A stretch of DNA of 64,000 nt, taken from Caldifermentibacillus hisashii (lineage in GTDB: Bacteria > Bacillota > Bacilli > Bacillales > Caldibacillaceae). How positions within the stretch are numbered: position 1 is the stretch's first letter; every line of letters starts with the position of its first letter. Of the stretch, positions 8,142 through 15,950 are shown piece after piece. The stretch lies in assembly GCF_027568575.1 (NCBI RefSeq), contig NZ_JANUVP010000014.1; one strand, written 5' to 3'. A program made the position numbers and the translations under genes. Below the pieces are notes generated by a model. That model made no database searches and was not told where the DNA came from. It worked only from the letters and a program-made list of their open reading frames with translations.

Positions 8142-8855
8142 ATGGAATATGAATTATATCCACTTGGGGAAGATGCGGTTTTGATTGAACTGGGAAAGGA
8201 AATTAATTTAGAGACACATCATTGGGTTCAGATGATAACCGGTTTGCTTGAGGATAATCCCCCGGAATGGATGATTGAATATATTCCTGCATTTACGACT
8301 ATCACTATTTTCTATGATCCTTTTAAAATAATAAAAGCTTTTAAATCCAATCAACTACCATATACATATGTTTGCCAGCAGATTAACTTTCTTTTTGAAC
8401 AGTTCAATTTTGATAAATCTACACAACAGAGACTTGTTGAGATTCCGGTGTGTTACGGTGGCGAATTGGGACCGGATTTGGATATAGTGGCTAGTGTAAA
8501 TCAGTTAACACCGGAAGAAGTGATTCAAATCCATACATCGGGAGACTACATTGTTTATATGATCGGCTTTGCTCCGGGTTTTCCATATATCGGAGGGATG
8601 TCTGAGAAAATTGCAGCACCAAGGAAAGAATCGCCCAGATTAAAGATTCCTGAACGGTCAGTTGGAATTGCCGGCATGCAAACGGGTATTTATCCGATTG
8701 AAACCCCTGGCGGATGGCAATTGATTGGTCGGACACCAATACGGTTATTTACGCCTGAAGCCAACCCGCCCAGTTTACTCAGGGCCGGTGACAAAATTAA
8801 GTTTACAGCAATTAGTTTTGAAGAATATCAAGCATTGGAGAAAAGAATCGGATGA
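8142..8855 (+). CDS. pxpB: 5-oxoprolinase subunit PxpB (KipI family)
   Basis: A 237-residue carboxyltransferase-domain subunit. The YMIGFAPGFPYIGG motif, the PRLKIPERSVGIAGMQTGIYPIETPGGWQLIGRTP block and the RAGDKIKF end are diagnostic of PxpB/KipI. With PxpC and PxpA it hydrolyses 5-oxoproline to glutamate using ATP. In Bacillus subtilis the homologue KipI also inhibits sporulation kinase KinA. The start ATG has AAGGGGGG upstream. The stop overlaps the pxpC start by 4 bases (ATGA), so the two are translationally coupled. Confidence 0.95.
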   Translation: MEYELYPLGEDAVLIELGKEINLETHHWVQMITGLLEDNPPEWMIEYIPAFTTITIFYDPFKIIKAFKSNQLPYTYVCQQINFLFEQFNFDKSTQQRLVEIPVCYGGELGPDLDIVASVNQLTPEEVIQIHTSGDYIVYMIGFAPGFPYIGGMSEKIAAPRKESPRLKIPERSVGIAGMQTGIYPIETPGGWQLIGRTPIRLFTPEANPPSLLRAGDKIKFTAISFEEYQALEKRIG

Positions 8856-9850
8856 TTATTGTAAAAAAAGCCGGACTTCTTACTAGTATTCAAGATTTAG
8901 GAAGGCGAGGGTTTCAGAAATACGGTGTCATCGTTAGTGGGGCAATGGACAGATTAGCACATCGGGTAGCAAATTTGCTGGTCGGTAATGAGGAAGACCT
9001 TCCAACGATTGAAATCACCTTACTTGGTCCGACCATCGAATTTCAACAAGATTCCCTAATTGCAATTTGTGGTGGGGATCTTTCCGCAACAATAAATGGG
9101 AAACCAATCGGGTTATGGAGACCGATTTTAGTCAAAGCAAATAGTGAATTGAAATTTGGGGCATGTAAAACAGGATGCAGGGTCTATCTTGCAGTGGCAG
9201 GTGGTTTTACTGTGCCGACTGTTATGAATAGTAAATCGACTTATTTACGTGCGGGAATTGGCGGCTATGAGGGTCGGCCTTTACGAACGGGTGATCAATT
9301 GTCTGTTGGAAAAACAGGAGAGTTATCAAATCGGATAATGAATCAATTAAGTCGATTTTTTACAGAAGATATTGTTGAGGAAAAATGGCAGGTTAACCCT
9401 ATGCGATTCTTTGAAATGAAAAGGGGGCAAGCCATACGAGTCATCAAAGGTCGTCATTTCCATCTATTTTCAAAAGAAAGTCAAGATACTTTTTTTCAAA
9501 ATGATTATACCATTTCCAATCAATCAGACCGGATGGGATACCGGTTAAAAGGTAAAGAATTAATATTATCCGAAAAAGAAGAAATGATTTCAGAAGCGGT
9601 TAATTTTGGAACGATTCAAGTACCGGCAGATGGGAACCCAATTATTCTTTTGGCAGACCGACAAACAACCGGCGGCTATCCAAAAATCGGGCAAGTAGCA
9701 AGTGTGGATTTAAGTATTTTAGCACAAGCAAAACCGGGCGATCGAATTCGATTCACTGAAATTTCTTTTGAAAATGCCCAATTTCTTTACTTAAAAAGGG
9801 AAAGGAAAATTCATGAATTAAAACTAGGAATCTATTTGAAATACAGTTAG
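8852..9850 (+). CDS. pxpC: 5-oxoprolinase subunit PxpC (KipA family)
   Basis: A 332-residue biotin-dependent-carboxyltransferase-like subunit. It opens with VKKAGLLTSIQDLGRRGFQKYGV and contains GGYEGRPLRTGDQL, QSDRMGYRLKG and PIILLADRQTTGGYPKIGQV, all hallmarks of PxpC/KipA. It partners PxpB in the 5-oxoprolinase complex and, in Bacillus, can relieve KipI. It overlaps pxpB by 4 bases and is followed 11 bases later by pxpA. Length is normal. Confidence 0.95.
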   Translation: MIIVKKAGLLTSIQDLGRRGFQKYGVIVSGAMDRLAHRVANLLVGNEEDLPTIEITLLGPTIEFQQDSLIAICGGDLSATINGKPIGLWRPILVKANSELKFGACKTGCRVYLAVAGGFTVPTVMNSKSTYLRAGIGGYEGRPLRTGDQLSVGKTGELSNRIMNQLSRFFTEDIVEEKWQVNPMRFFEMKRGQAIRVIKGRHFHLFSKESQDTFFQNDYTISNQSDRMGYRLKGKELILSEKEEMISEAVNFGTIQVPADGNPIILLADRQTTGGYPKIGQVASVDLSILAQAKPGDRIRFTEISFENAQFLYLKRERKIHELKLGIYLKYS

Positions 9851-9861
9851 GAGGATGCGTT

Positions 9862-10632
9862 ATGCATTTGGTTGATTTAAATTGCGATATGGGAGAAAGT
9901 TTCGGTGCATATCGAATGGGAAAAGATGAAGAAATTCTTGATTATGTGACAAGCGCAAATATTGCTTGTGGTTACCATGCAGGCGATCCGGCGACGATGA
10001 GAAAAACTGTTCAAATGGCACTTGAAAAAAATGTCGGCATTGGAGCCCATCCCGGTATGCCGGATTTAGTTGGTTTCGGGCGAAGAGAAATAAATATATC
10101 TCCCCAAGAAGCTTATGATTTGGTTATCTATCAAATGGGTGCTTTATATGGGTTTGTGAGATCGGAAGGGGGAAAAATTCAGCATGTGAAACCACATGGA
10201 GCACTTTTTAATATGGCGGCGAAAAGTGCACCATTATCAGAAGCAATTGCTGAAGCTGTTTATAAAGTGGATCCTGAATGCATTTTGTTCGGGTTGGCAG
10301 GAAGCGAGTTGGTAAAAGCCGGTAAAAAAATTGGGCTTCGGACAGCAAGTGAAGTATTTTCCGATCGTACGTATCAAAAAGATGGTTCGTTAACATCAAG
10401 ACGAGAAGAAAATGCACTTATCAAGGATCATAAGATTGCCGTAAATCAAGTAATTCGCATGGTAAAAGAGGGAAAAGTCAAGTCGGTGCAAGGCGAAGAT
10501 GTTGTCATTCAGGCAGATACCATCTGTATCCACGGTGATGGCTTACATGCCCTTGAATTTGCCCAATATATCTCAAATGCTTTACGTGAAGCTGGTATTA
10601 CGATTGCCAAAATTGGTGACTTTTTAAGATAA
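9862..10632 (+). CDS. pxpA: 5-oxoprolinase subunit PxpA (LamB/YcsF family)
   Basis: A 256-residue protein that begins VDLNCDMGESFGAYRMG and contains ANIACGYHAGDP, IGAHPGMPDLVGFGRR, VKPHGALFN and CIHGDG, the metal- and substrate-site motifs of the LamB/YcsF family. It forms the third subunit of the ATP-dependent 5-oxoprolinase that recycles cyclised glutamate. A TAGGAGGATG ribosome binding site lies just upstream. In Bacillus subtilis the order is ycsF-ycsG-ycsI-kipI-kipA; here the kip pair comes first. Confidence 0.96.
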   Translation: MHLVDLNCDMGESFGAYRMGKDEEILDYVTSANIACGYHAGDPATMRKTVQMALEKNVGIGAHPGMPDLVGFGRREINISPQEAYDLVIYQMGALYGFVRSEGGKIQHVKPHGALFNMAAKSAPLSEAIAEAVYKVDPECILFGLAGSELVKAGKKIGLRTASEVFSDRTYQKDGSLTSRREENALIKDHKIAVNQVIRMVKEGKVKSVQGEDVVIQADTICIHGDGLHALEFAQYISNALREAGITIAKIGDFLR

Positions 10633-10685
10633 AGTGAAACTTCCATTAGTGGGGGAATTGTCCCCCGCTGATGATTCGTTGAACC
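10631..10685. repeat. REP-like hairpin repeat, copy 1
   Basis: AAACTTCCATTAGTGGGGG...CCCCCGCTGATGATTCGTTGAAC. The CATTAGTGGGGG/CCCCCGCTGATG arms form a stem. A second copy lies at 10769-10823. No U-tract follows the stem, so it is not a standard terminator. Confidence 0.6.
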
Positions 10686-10768
10686 AATCGGGCACTTATC
10701 TTCCTTTTTTACATCTTTGATTTTTCTTAAGACTCAGACGGAAGATTTAGTGACGGTTTGTGCGGGAT

Positions 10769-10823
10769 AAAATGAAACTTCCATCAGTGGGGGGATTATT
10801 CTCCCACTGATGATTAGTTGAAC
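10769..10823. repeat. REP-like hairpin repeat, copy 2
   Basis: The same layout as 10631-10685, with compensating changes that keep the stem (CATCAGTGGG pairs with CCCACTGATG). The copies begin 138 bp apart in the same orientation between pxpA and the NRAMP gene. Confidence 0.6.
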
Positions 10824-10849
10824 AAAACGGACGCAGCGGGCAGCCCGAT

Positions 10850-10898
10850 CCCCACCTACCTTCTATGTAAACTCAGAAACCTGAGGTGGGGTCTTACT
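10850..10898. repeat. Hairpin with CCCCACCT/AGGTGGGG arms ahead of the NRAMP gene
   Basis: CCCCACCT near 10850 pairs with AGGTGGGG near 10889, shortly before the transporter gene. The arms resemble the right-end hairpin of the tnpB element at 4205-4229 and the hairpin at 34411-34437, so this may be an element remnant. A role as an attenuator is possible but no alternative fold was found. Confidence 0.4.
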
Positions 10899-10935
10899 GT
10901 TCGATGTGGGATAAAAGATGAAGGCGGGAATAAAG

Positions 10936-12129
10936 ATGGGAAAACAAGAGTCTAATAGGTCAATACTTTTAGGTGCAGCCTTTTTAATGGCTACTTCTGC
11001 AATCGGGCCGGGATTTTTAACACAAACAACTACATTTACAGAACAACTCGCAGCAAGTTTCGGTTTTGTTATTTTAGTTTCCATTATCATTGATATTGGT
11101 GCGCAAATGAATATTTGGCGGATTATTGCAGTATCCGAAAAACGCGCACAAGATATTGCAAACGATGTCTTGCCGGGGGTGGGTTATTTTCTGGCGCTGT
11201 TAATTGTAATGGGCGGTCTAGCCTTTAATATTGGGAACGTTGGTGGTGCAGGCTTAGGGTTAAATGTTCTATTTGGCATTTCACCGGAATTAGGTGCACT
11301 TTTAAGCGGAATTTTTGCGATAGGAATTTTTCTAATTAAAGAAGCAGGAAAAGCGATGGATCGTTTCGCACAAATTGCCGGTTTCGTTATGATTGGACTC
11401 ACGATTTATGTCATGTTTACAGCTAAGCCGCCATATGGTGAAGCGGTAATGAAAACCTTTATTCCGGATGACATAAGTTATCTTGCTATTGTTACTTTAG
11501 TAGGTGGTACTGTTGGCGGTTATATTACTTTTGCCGGGGGACATCGATTAATTGATGCAGGGATTAAAGGGAAAGAGGCGATTCCACAAGTGACGAAAAG
11601 TGCAGTAAGTGCCATTGGAATCGCATCTATTATGAGAATTTTCTTATTCTTGGCTGCCTTTGGTGTTGTTGCACAAGGTTTTGCCCTTGATCCTAGTAAT
11701 CCCGCTGCTTCGGTATTCCAAATTGCTGCAGGTACGGTTGGATATAAAATATTTGGAATCATTATGTGGGCAGCTGCTGTTACATCTGTTGTCGGTGCTG
11801 CTTATACATCTGTTTCATTTATTCGAACTTTTAATCCTTTTATTGATAAAAATTACCAATGGTTTATTGTTGGTTTTATTGCAATATCCACAATCGTATT
11901 TGTTTCCATAGGTCAACCGGCCAAAATTTTAGTTCTTGTTGGTTCGTTAAATGGATTAATCTTACCAATCGCATTGGGTGTTATGCTTATTGCGGCATAT
12001 AGAAAGAAAATTGTTGGTGATTATAAACATCCGTTATGGATGACAATTTTTGGCATTATCATCGTTATCACCATGGCTGCTATGGGTATTTATTCATTAT
12101 TAAATGGAATTCCGCAATTATTTAAATAA
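10936..12129 (+). CDS. NRAMP-family divalent metal/H+ transporter-like protein (YcsG-like)
   Basis: About 397 residues with some eleven hydrophobic segments. The opening ATSAIGPGFLTQTTTFTEQ corresponds to the NRAMP first helix, but the metal-binding DPGN motif is replaced by a GPG-type sequence, as in the YcsG subfamily found beside 5-oxoprolinase genes. The context (pxpA upstream, ycsI downstream) suggests transport linked to 5-oxoproline or a related organic acid instead of Mn2+ or Fe2+. The start at 10936 follows AAGGCGGG; an in-frame ATG at 10918 is the alternative. The ribosome binding site of ycsI overlaps the end of this gene. Confidence 0.85.
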   Translation: MGKQESNRSILLGAAFLMATSAIGPGFLTQTTTFTEQLAASFGFVILVSIIIDIGAQMNIWRIIAVSEKRAQDIANDVLPGVGYFLALLIVMGGLAFNIGNVGGAGLGLNVLFGISPELGALLSGIFAIGIFLIKEAGKAMDRFAQIAGFVMIGLTIYVMFTAKPPYGEAVMKTFIPDDISYLAIVTLVGGTVGGYITFAGGHRLIDAGIKGKEAIPQVTKSAVSAIGIASIMRIFLFLAAFGVVAQGFALDPSNPAASVFQIAAGTVGYKIFGIIMWAAAVTSVVGAAYTSVSFIRTFNPFIDKNYQWFIVGFIAISTIVFVSIGQPAKILVLVGSLNGLILPIALGVMLIAAYRKKIVGDYKHPLWMTIFGIIIVITMAAMGIYSLLNGIPQLFK

Positions 12130-12142
12130 AGGAGAGATGAAT

Positions 12143-12934
12143 GTGTCAAATCCAGCACACTTCAGTCCGGCTGAGGCTCGTAAATTAATACGTGAAAAAA
12201 ATTGGGTAAAACCGACTTCAGGTGTCGCAAATGGCTATATTCAGGCAAATCTGGCCGTATTGCCGAAAGAATTAGCATTTGACTTTTTATTGTTTTGTCA
12301 AAGAAATCCGAAGCCTTGTCCTATCATTGATGTGATTGAGCCAGGAGATGTTGCTCCACAGGTTGCAGCTCCATCGGCCAATGTTAAAACAGATATTCCT
12401 AAATATCGAGTCTATAAAAAAGGGGAATTTGTTGAAGAAACGACGGATGTAACAGAAATTTGGGATGAGAACATGGTTGGGTTTTTAATTGGTTGTAGTT
12501 TCACTTTTGAAGAAGCGCTTTTGAAAAATGAAGTGCCCATTCGTCATATTGAGGAAAATTGTAATGTTCCTATGTATATTACCAATATTCCATGCGTTAA
12601 GGCAGGAATTTTCGAAGGACCAATGGTTGTTAGTATGCGGCCGATGACAGAAAAACAAGCAATTCGTGCAGTGCAAGTGACAAGCCGCTTCCCGTCTGTA
12701 CATGGTGCACCTGTACATATTGGTAATCCGGAAGTAATCGGTATTAAAGATATTCACAACCCGGATTTCGGTGATTCAGTCACAATTAAAGAGAGAGAAG
12801 TTCCGGTGTTTTGGGCATGCGGAGTTACCCCTCAAGCAGTTGCTATGCATGTAAAACCGGAAATCATGATTACACATGCACCCGGGCATATGTTTATCAC
12901 AGACTTGAAAAATGAACAGTTTGCGATTTTATAA
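12143..12934 (+). CDS. ycsI: Putative hydro-lyase YcsI (DUF1445 family)
   Basis: About 263 residues. The motifs WVKPTSGVANGYIQANLAVLP, CPIIDVIEPGD, GFLIGCSFTFEEAL and GAPVHIGNPEVIGI, ending in an H-APGHMF segment, are those of the DUF1445/YcsI family, whose eukaryotic relative is D-glutamate cyclase. A link to glutamate/5-oxoproline chemistry therefore fits the neighbouring pxp genes. GTG at 12143 lies 8 bases after GGAG; an ATG at 12137 is also in frame but too close to the site. Confidence 0.9.
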   Translation: MSNPAHFSPAEARKLIREKNWVKPTSGVANGYIQANLAVLPKELAFDFLLFCQRNPKPCPIIDVIEPGDVAPQVAAPSANVKTDIPKYRVYKKGEFVEETTDVTEIWDENMVGFLIGCSFTFEEALLKNEVPIRHIEENCNVPMYITNIPCVKAGIFEGPMVVSMRPMTEKQAIRAVQVTSRFPSVHGAPVHIGNPEVIGIKDIHNPDFGDSVTIKEREVPVFWACGVTPQAVAMHVKPEIMITHAPGHMFITDLKNEQFAIL

Positions 12935-13322
12935 GAATGGAAGGAAATTTTTCATTAGGGAAAGGGCTTTTCTGTGAAAAAATGTTTTCATCACAGATTT
13001 TGATCCGCTGATTGTTTCTGTTGTTTTGAAAAAATAAAGCAGAGGTTATTAAATAAAAAATAGAAGAAATTTCAGCATTGTATGCTGGTGGCTGAAAAAT
13101 TTTTCTTGCAGTAGTCAAAGTGTAAGCTGATTTAATAATTCAAGCACAATAAAACAGGGACTTTGCTATGAAAGCCCCTGTTATTGGTGGACGTTTACAA
13201 TTTGAAAATAATCAGGGGTTACTTAAATCTTCAACAAGGCAAGTCAGCTGTTATGTTTGTTTGCAAATTATTCCATATGACTGATTGTTTCTTGAACTTG
13301 AGAAATTTTTGATATGTAACTT
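12935..13322. other. Intergenic region: terminator-like hairpins and dispersed repeat
   Basis: No intact gene. 12972-12996 forms CTGTGA...TCACAG. 13068-13107 forms AAATTTCAGC...GCTGAAAAATTT followed by TTTTCTT and probably ends ycsI transcripts or those from the opposite unit. 13174-13206 is copy B of the dispersed repeat, here preceded by ATGAAA so that the reading MKAPVIGGRLQF begins a short, truncated frame. Confidence 0.5.
13174..13206. repeat. 33-bp dispersed repeat, copy B
   Basis: Matches 5825-5857 at 30 of 33 positions. It lies just past the 3' end of the toxin-antitoxin-chaperone operon. The other copy lies at the break point of the DarT-like toxin gene. Confidence 0.55.
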
Positions 13323-13796
13323 TTAACTTTCTTCATAAAAATCACTATCTAATAAAAGATCAGCTAATTTTTTACTAGTAATATATTTTGAAAAATTAAC
13401 AGTAGGAAGTATAACTGGTTGGTGTTTGCTTTTACTGGTCAAGTCAGTTAATACAGACCTTAAGTAAGGGAATAAAATAGCACTTCCATTAATTAGCTTA
13501 AATTTTTGTAAGTCCTCTATACCGTATTTTCCAGCTTCATCTTCTTTAAATGCATAAAAACCTCTTATAATTACCTCAGCTTTAAAAGGTAAGGGATTTT
13601 CCTTGTCACCATCAATTCTAACGCCAAAAATAATATTAAAGAAAGAATTGTCCTCCTTTTTTTCAACTAATTTAATGAAAAATTTTGGAGTAATTTCTGA
13701 GTAGTTGTTTGAATGCTCATTATTAATATTCCTCTCATACTGCATTCGATCTACTTGAAAACCGTTAAAAGATATAATACCTTGGACAATTTCCAT
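13323..13796 (-). CDS. SecB-like chaperone of a toxin-antitoxin-chaperone (TAC) unit
   Basis: A 157-residue protein with the SecB fold pattern: a beta-rich N-terminal half (KFFIKLVEKKEDN...NIIFGVRI) and the C-terminal signature NGSAILFPYLRSVLTDLTSKS...PVILPTVNF, which mirrors the FPY-R...T-(S/T)...LxPVNF segment of SecB. Bacillaceae do not use SecB for export; solitary SecB-like genes in such genomes belong to TAC systems where the chaperone protects the antitoxin. ATG at 13796 is preceded by AGAGGTG. It is the last gene of a tight three-gene minus-strand operon, 15 bases after its neighbour. Confidence 0.8.
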   Translation of the reverse strand: MEIVQGIISFNGFQVDRMQYERNINNEHSNNYSEITPKFFIKLVEKKEDNSFFNIIFGVRIDGDKENPLPFKAEVIIRGFYAFKEDEAGKYGIEDLQKFKLINGSAILFPYLRSVLTDLTSKSKHQPVILPTVNFSKYITSKKLADLLLDSDFYEES

Positions 13797-13811
13797 TTTG
13801 AACACCTCTAG

Positions 13812-14108
13812 TTAAGCAGCTGTATTCGTACCTATATTTTTGTCAATAACATAATCGCTTTCAATATTATCGGTTAAGTAAAAACCAATTTCCGTATTTT
13901 CCCAAACCATTTTTTCAATTTCAGGGTTTTTAGACCAATTTTGATTATTTATAAAGGAAATACCAATTGTTTCAATAAATTTTTCTTTTGAAAGTTCAAT
14001 TATTTCTCCATTTGAATGACGGATACGGGGATAAAGTTGATTCTCATTATACTCTATACCATATCTTTCAGCAGCAGCTTTAACAATTTCCTTTATATCT
14101 TTTTCCAT
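13812..14108 (-). CDS. Small middle gene of the TAC unit, probable antitoxin
   Basis: A 98-residue acidic/polar protein that I do not recognise by family. It starts MEKDIKEIVKAAAERYGIEY with AAAGGGAG upstream and ends with a loose tail (WENTEIGFYLTDNIESDYV...) containing exposed aromatic and aliphatic residues of the sort used as chaperone-addiction segments. Its position between an ADP-ribosyltransferase-like gene and a SecB-like gene, with 29 and 15 bases of spacing, makes it the expected antitoxin. No DNA-binding motif is obvious. Function is inferred from context only. Confidence 0.6.
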   Translation of the reverse strand: MEKDIKEIVKAAAERYGIEYNENQLYPRIRHSNGEIIELSKEKFIETIGISFINNQNWSKNPEIEKMVWENTEIGFYLTDNIESDYVIDKNIGTNTAA

Positions 14109-14137
14109 TTTTATTACTCCCTTTGGATTATTTAACC

Positions 14138-14734
14138 TTAAAAATAAATTGTACTAGGATATATATATTCATTATCAGGATATTCAACTTCCATAATTTT
14201 AATACATTTATTGTTTCGTACACATATTTGTTTTTCTTTATATTTAACATCAATAGGGAATATTTTTTTATCAAATTGAACAGGGTTTACAGCACCATAA
14301 CTTGGCTTGTGTGCATGCTCAAAGGTCTTTATTATAATATTCCAATTATAAATTTCAGCTAATACATCTATGATTAAACATAAGTTTTTATGTTTGTCAT
14401 CAGTAAAGGTTAATGGTTTAAAATAATCGTACATTTCATTAATACATTTATAAAAATCATTAATATCTTCAGGATCATCTAAGTCAAGAATATTTTCCCT
14501 GTTTTCTTCAATATTTACATGGATTATTGCAAGTTTATTCCCTATTTCCTTTTTTAGGTAGTCGGTAGCAGCATTTTTACTTATGAACCAGAATGCAAGT
14601 TTTTTATTAGTATAAAAATAACTCCCCTGTCCTAACCAGTGATTATCTCGCTTTTGTGGATTAAATCCGTTTCTAAGAATGTCATTAACTAAATTTGCAA
14701 AGGTCCCATGATATCCATCTAGCTTTACAACCAT
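14138..14734 (-). CDS. ADP-ribosyltransferase-like toxin (CmdT-like) of a TAC unit
   Basis: A 198-residue protein. Residues 7-43 read GYHGTFANLVNDILRNGF...WLGQGSYFYTNKKLAFWF, the ART layout of H-G-T, an (I/L)xxGF turn and LGxGxYF followed by an Ala-aromatic helix, as in PARP-like and DUF3990-like toxins. H9 and the tyrosine of GSYFYT are candidate NAD-site residues. It is the first gene of the operon with a middle gene and a SecB-like chaperone, the arrangement of CmdTAC, where CmdT ADP-ribosylates mRNA during phage infection. ATG at 14734 lies 8 bases after AAGGA; an upstream ATG at 14743 is less well placed. The target molecule cannot be read from sequence. Confidence 0.72.
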   Translation of the reverse strand: MVVKLDGYHGTFANLVNDILRNGFNPQKRDNHWLGQGSYFYTNKKLAFWFISKNAATDYLKKEIGNKLAIIHVNIEENRENILDLDDPEDINDFYKCINEMYDYFKPLTFTDDKHKNLCLIIDVLAEIYNWNIIIKTFEHAHKPSYGAVNPVQFDKKIFPIDVKYKEKQICVRNNKCIKIMEVEYPDNEYIYPSTIYF

Positions 14735-14743
14735 TTTATACAT

Positions 14744-15088
14744 CCTTATTCATATTATAATAGAAGTCAGTATAACCTAATTAAAAAGACATCTAGTTTC
14801 TTAATTAAATTTGAACATCAAAACCTTTAATTCATTATAAGCCATTATGAACAACTTTTAAAGAGATTTGTATATACACTTTAAGAATATTGGCTAAAAT
14901 TATTCGCCATAGCATTTATCGGAGGGTTAGCACCTGTGGTAGTCAAAACTAATTATAATCTTAAGAGGTACAACCTAGGACTTCCGATTAATTATTAAAT
15001 AAACGGACGATGAACCTAGTCCATACTTCCCCAGAAAAATAGTATGGAATTTATCCGATTTTGCTATAATTAATTTGAGGTGGAAAAT
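14744..15088. other. Intergenic region between divergent TAC operon and RpiR-type gene
   Basis: AT-rich and without genes. An inverted repeat CCATACT...AGTATGG spans 15021-15047, and TATAAT occurs at 15065-15070 just ahead of the RpiR-type gene. A GAACCTAGTCC copy of the dispersed GGGAC-type text lies near 15012. Confidence 0.45.
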
Positions 15089-15816
15089 ATGCAGTTTCAG
15101 GAACGGATCCAGAAATACGAATATAAGTTAAATGATACAGATGACCAAATTATTGAATATATAATAAATCACAAACAAGAAATTACAAATATTTCGATTC
15201 AAACATTGGCAAGCAGGTTGTATACGGTTCCAAATACAATTGTACGCTTATCCAAAAAACTTGGCTATGATGGCTTTTCCCACCTGAAAAACAGTTTAAA
15301 GGATGAACTTGTAAATAGGGAAATCCCGGTGGAAAACAGCACCTATTCAATTATAAAAAAACATTTGAATTAATTGACGAGGATATTTTGATGGCAGCAG
15401 CGAAACTAATTAACGAAGCAAAATACGTCCTGTTTTTTGGTGTTGGTGATAATGCTGATTTTTGTAATTTAATGGTAAGAAACTTACGTGTAGTAGGAAA
15501 AAATACATACTTTTTCTTGCATCGTTATGAAAATCTTCGTCTGATTCAAGAAATGGGTCCGAAAGATGTGTTGTTTTTAATCAGTTTATCCGGAAAAACA
15601 CCTCAAGTTATGGAAATGGTTGAGGAAGCCAAAAAGCGTGAAATTACAACAATATCTCTCACCCACTTTACTCGTAATCCACTGCAAAAGATGGCTCAAA
15701 TCAATTTATATTGTTATGCGCCTAGAAAGGAATTAAATGGTTATAATGTTACAGACCACACACCGGTTATGATTGTTCTTCAAGCATTATCCCAAATCTA
15801 CTGGAAACTTTATTGA
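15089..15816 (+). pseudogene. MurR/RpiR-family regulator, interrupted by a frameshift in an A7 run
   Basis: The first part (15089-15373) is the N-terminal HTH_6 domain (ISIQTLASRLYTVPNTIVRLSKKLGYDGFSHLK). The second (about 15362-15816) is the SIS sugar-phosphate-binding domain (YVLFFGVGDNADF...FLISLSGKTPQVMEMVEEAKKR). They lie in frames offset by one. Reading back one base at the A7 run 15355-15361 gives a continuous product passing through KKTFELIDEDILM. The cause may be a real mutation, a -1 slip on A AAA AAA, or an assembly error. As an intact protein it would control the adjacent PTS/mannosidase genes. ATG at 15089 follows GAGGTG. Confidence 0.75.
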
Positions 15817-15865
15817 AAGTGTGAAAAAATACACACCAAATCTTAAATGAATAGTTTCTTTGTTA

Positions 15866-15898
15866 AAAAATGAGAAGAATTCAATCTCATTTTTTTAT
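15866..15898 (+). terminator. Rho-independent terminator after the RpiR-type gene
   Basis: AAAAATGAGA and TCTCATTTTTTT form a stem ending in a T-run, between the regulator and the PTS gene. Confidence 0.7.
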
Positions 15899-15950
15899 TT
15901 TGCTAAGATTAAGTTAGAAATTGAAAACACTTACAAGAAAGGTGATACTT

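Noticed and set aside
10850..10898. Metal-sensing riboswitch ahead of the NRAMP-type gene
   Set aside because: Only one simple hairpin is visible; no riboswitch core (for example a yybP-ykoY or NiCo pattern) was found.
13323..13796. General export chaperone SecB
   Set aside because: The gene is the last in a tight operon with an ART-like gene and a small gene, and Bacillaceae do not depend on SecB, so a TAC chaperone is the better reading.
14123..14362. 79-residue plus-strand ORF opposite the ART-like toxin
   Set aside because: It is antisense to a better-supported gene and has low-complexity Ile/Phe/Tyr composition.
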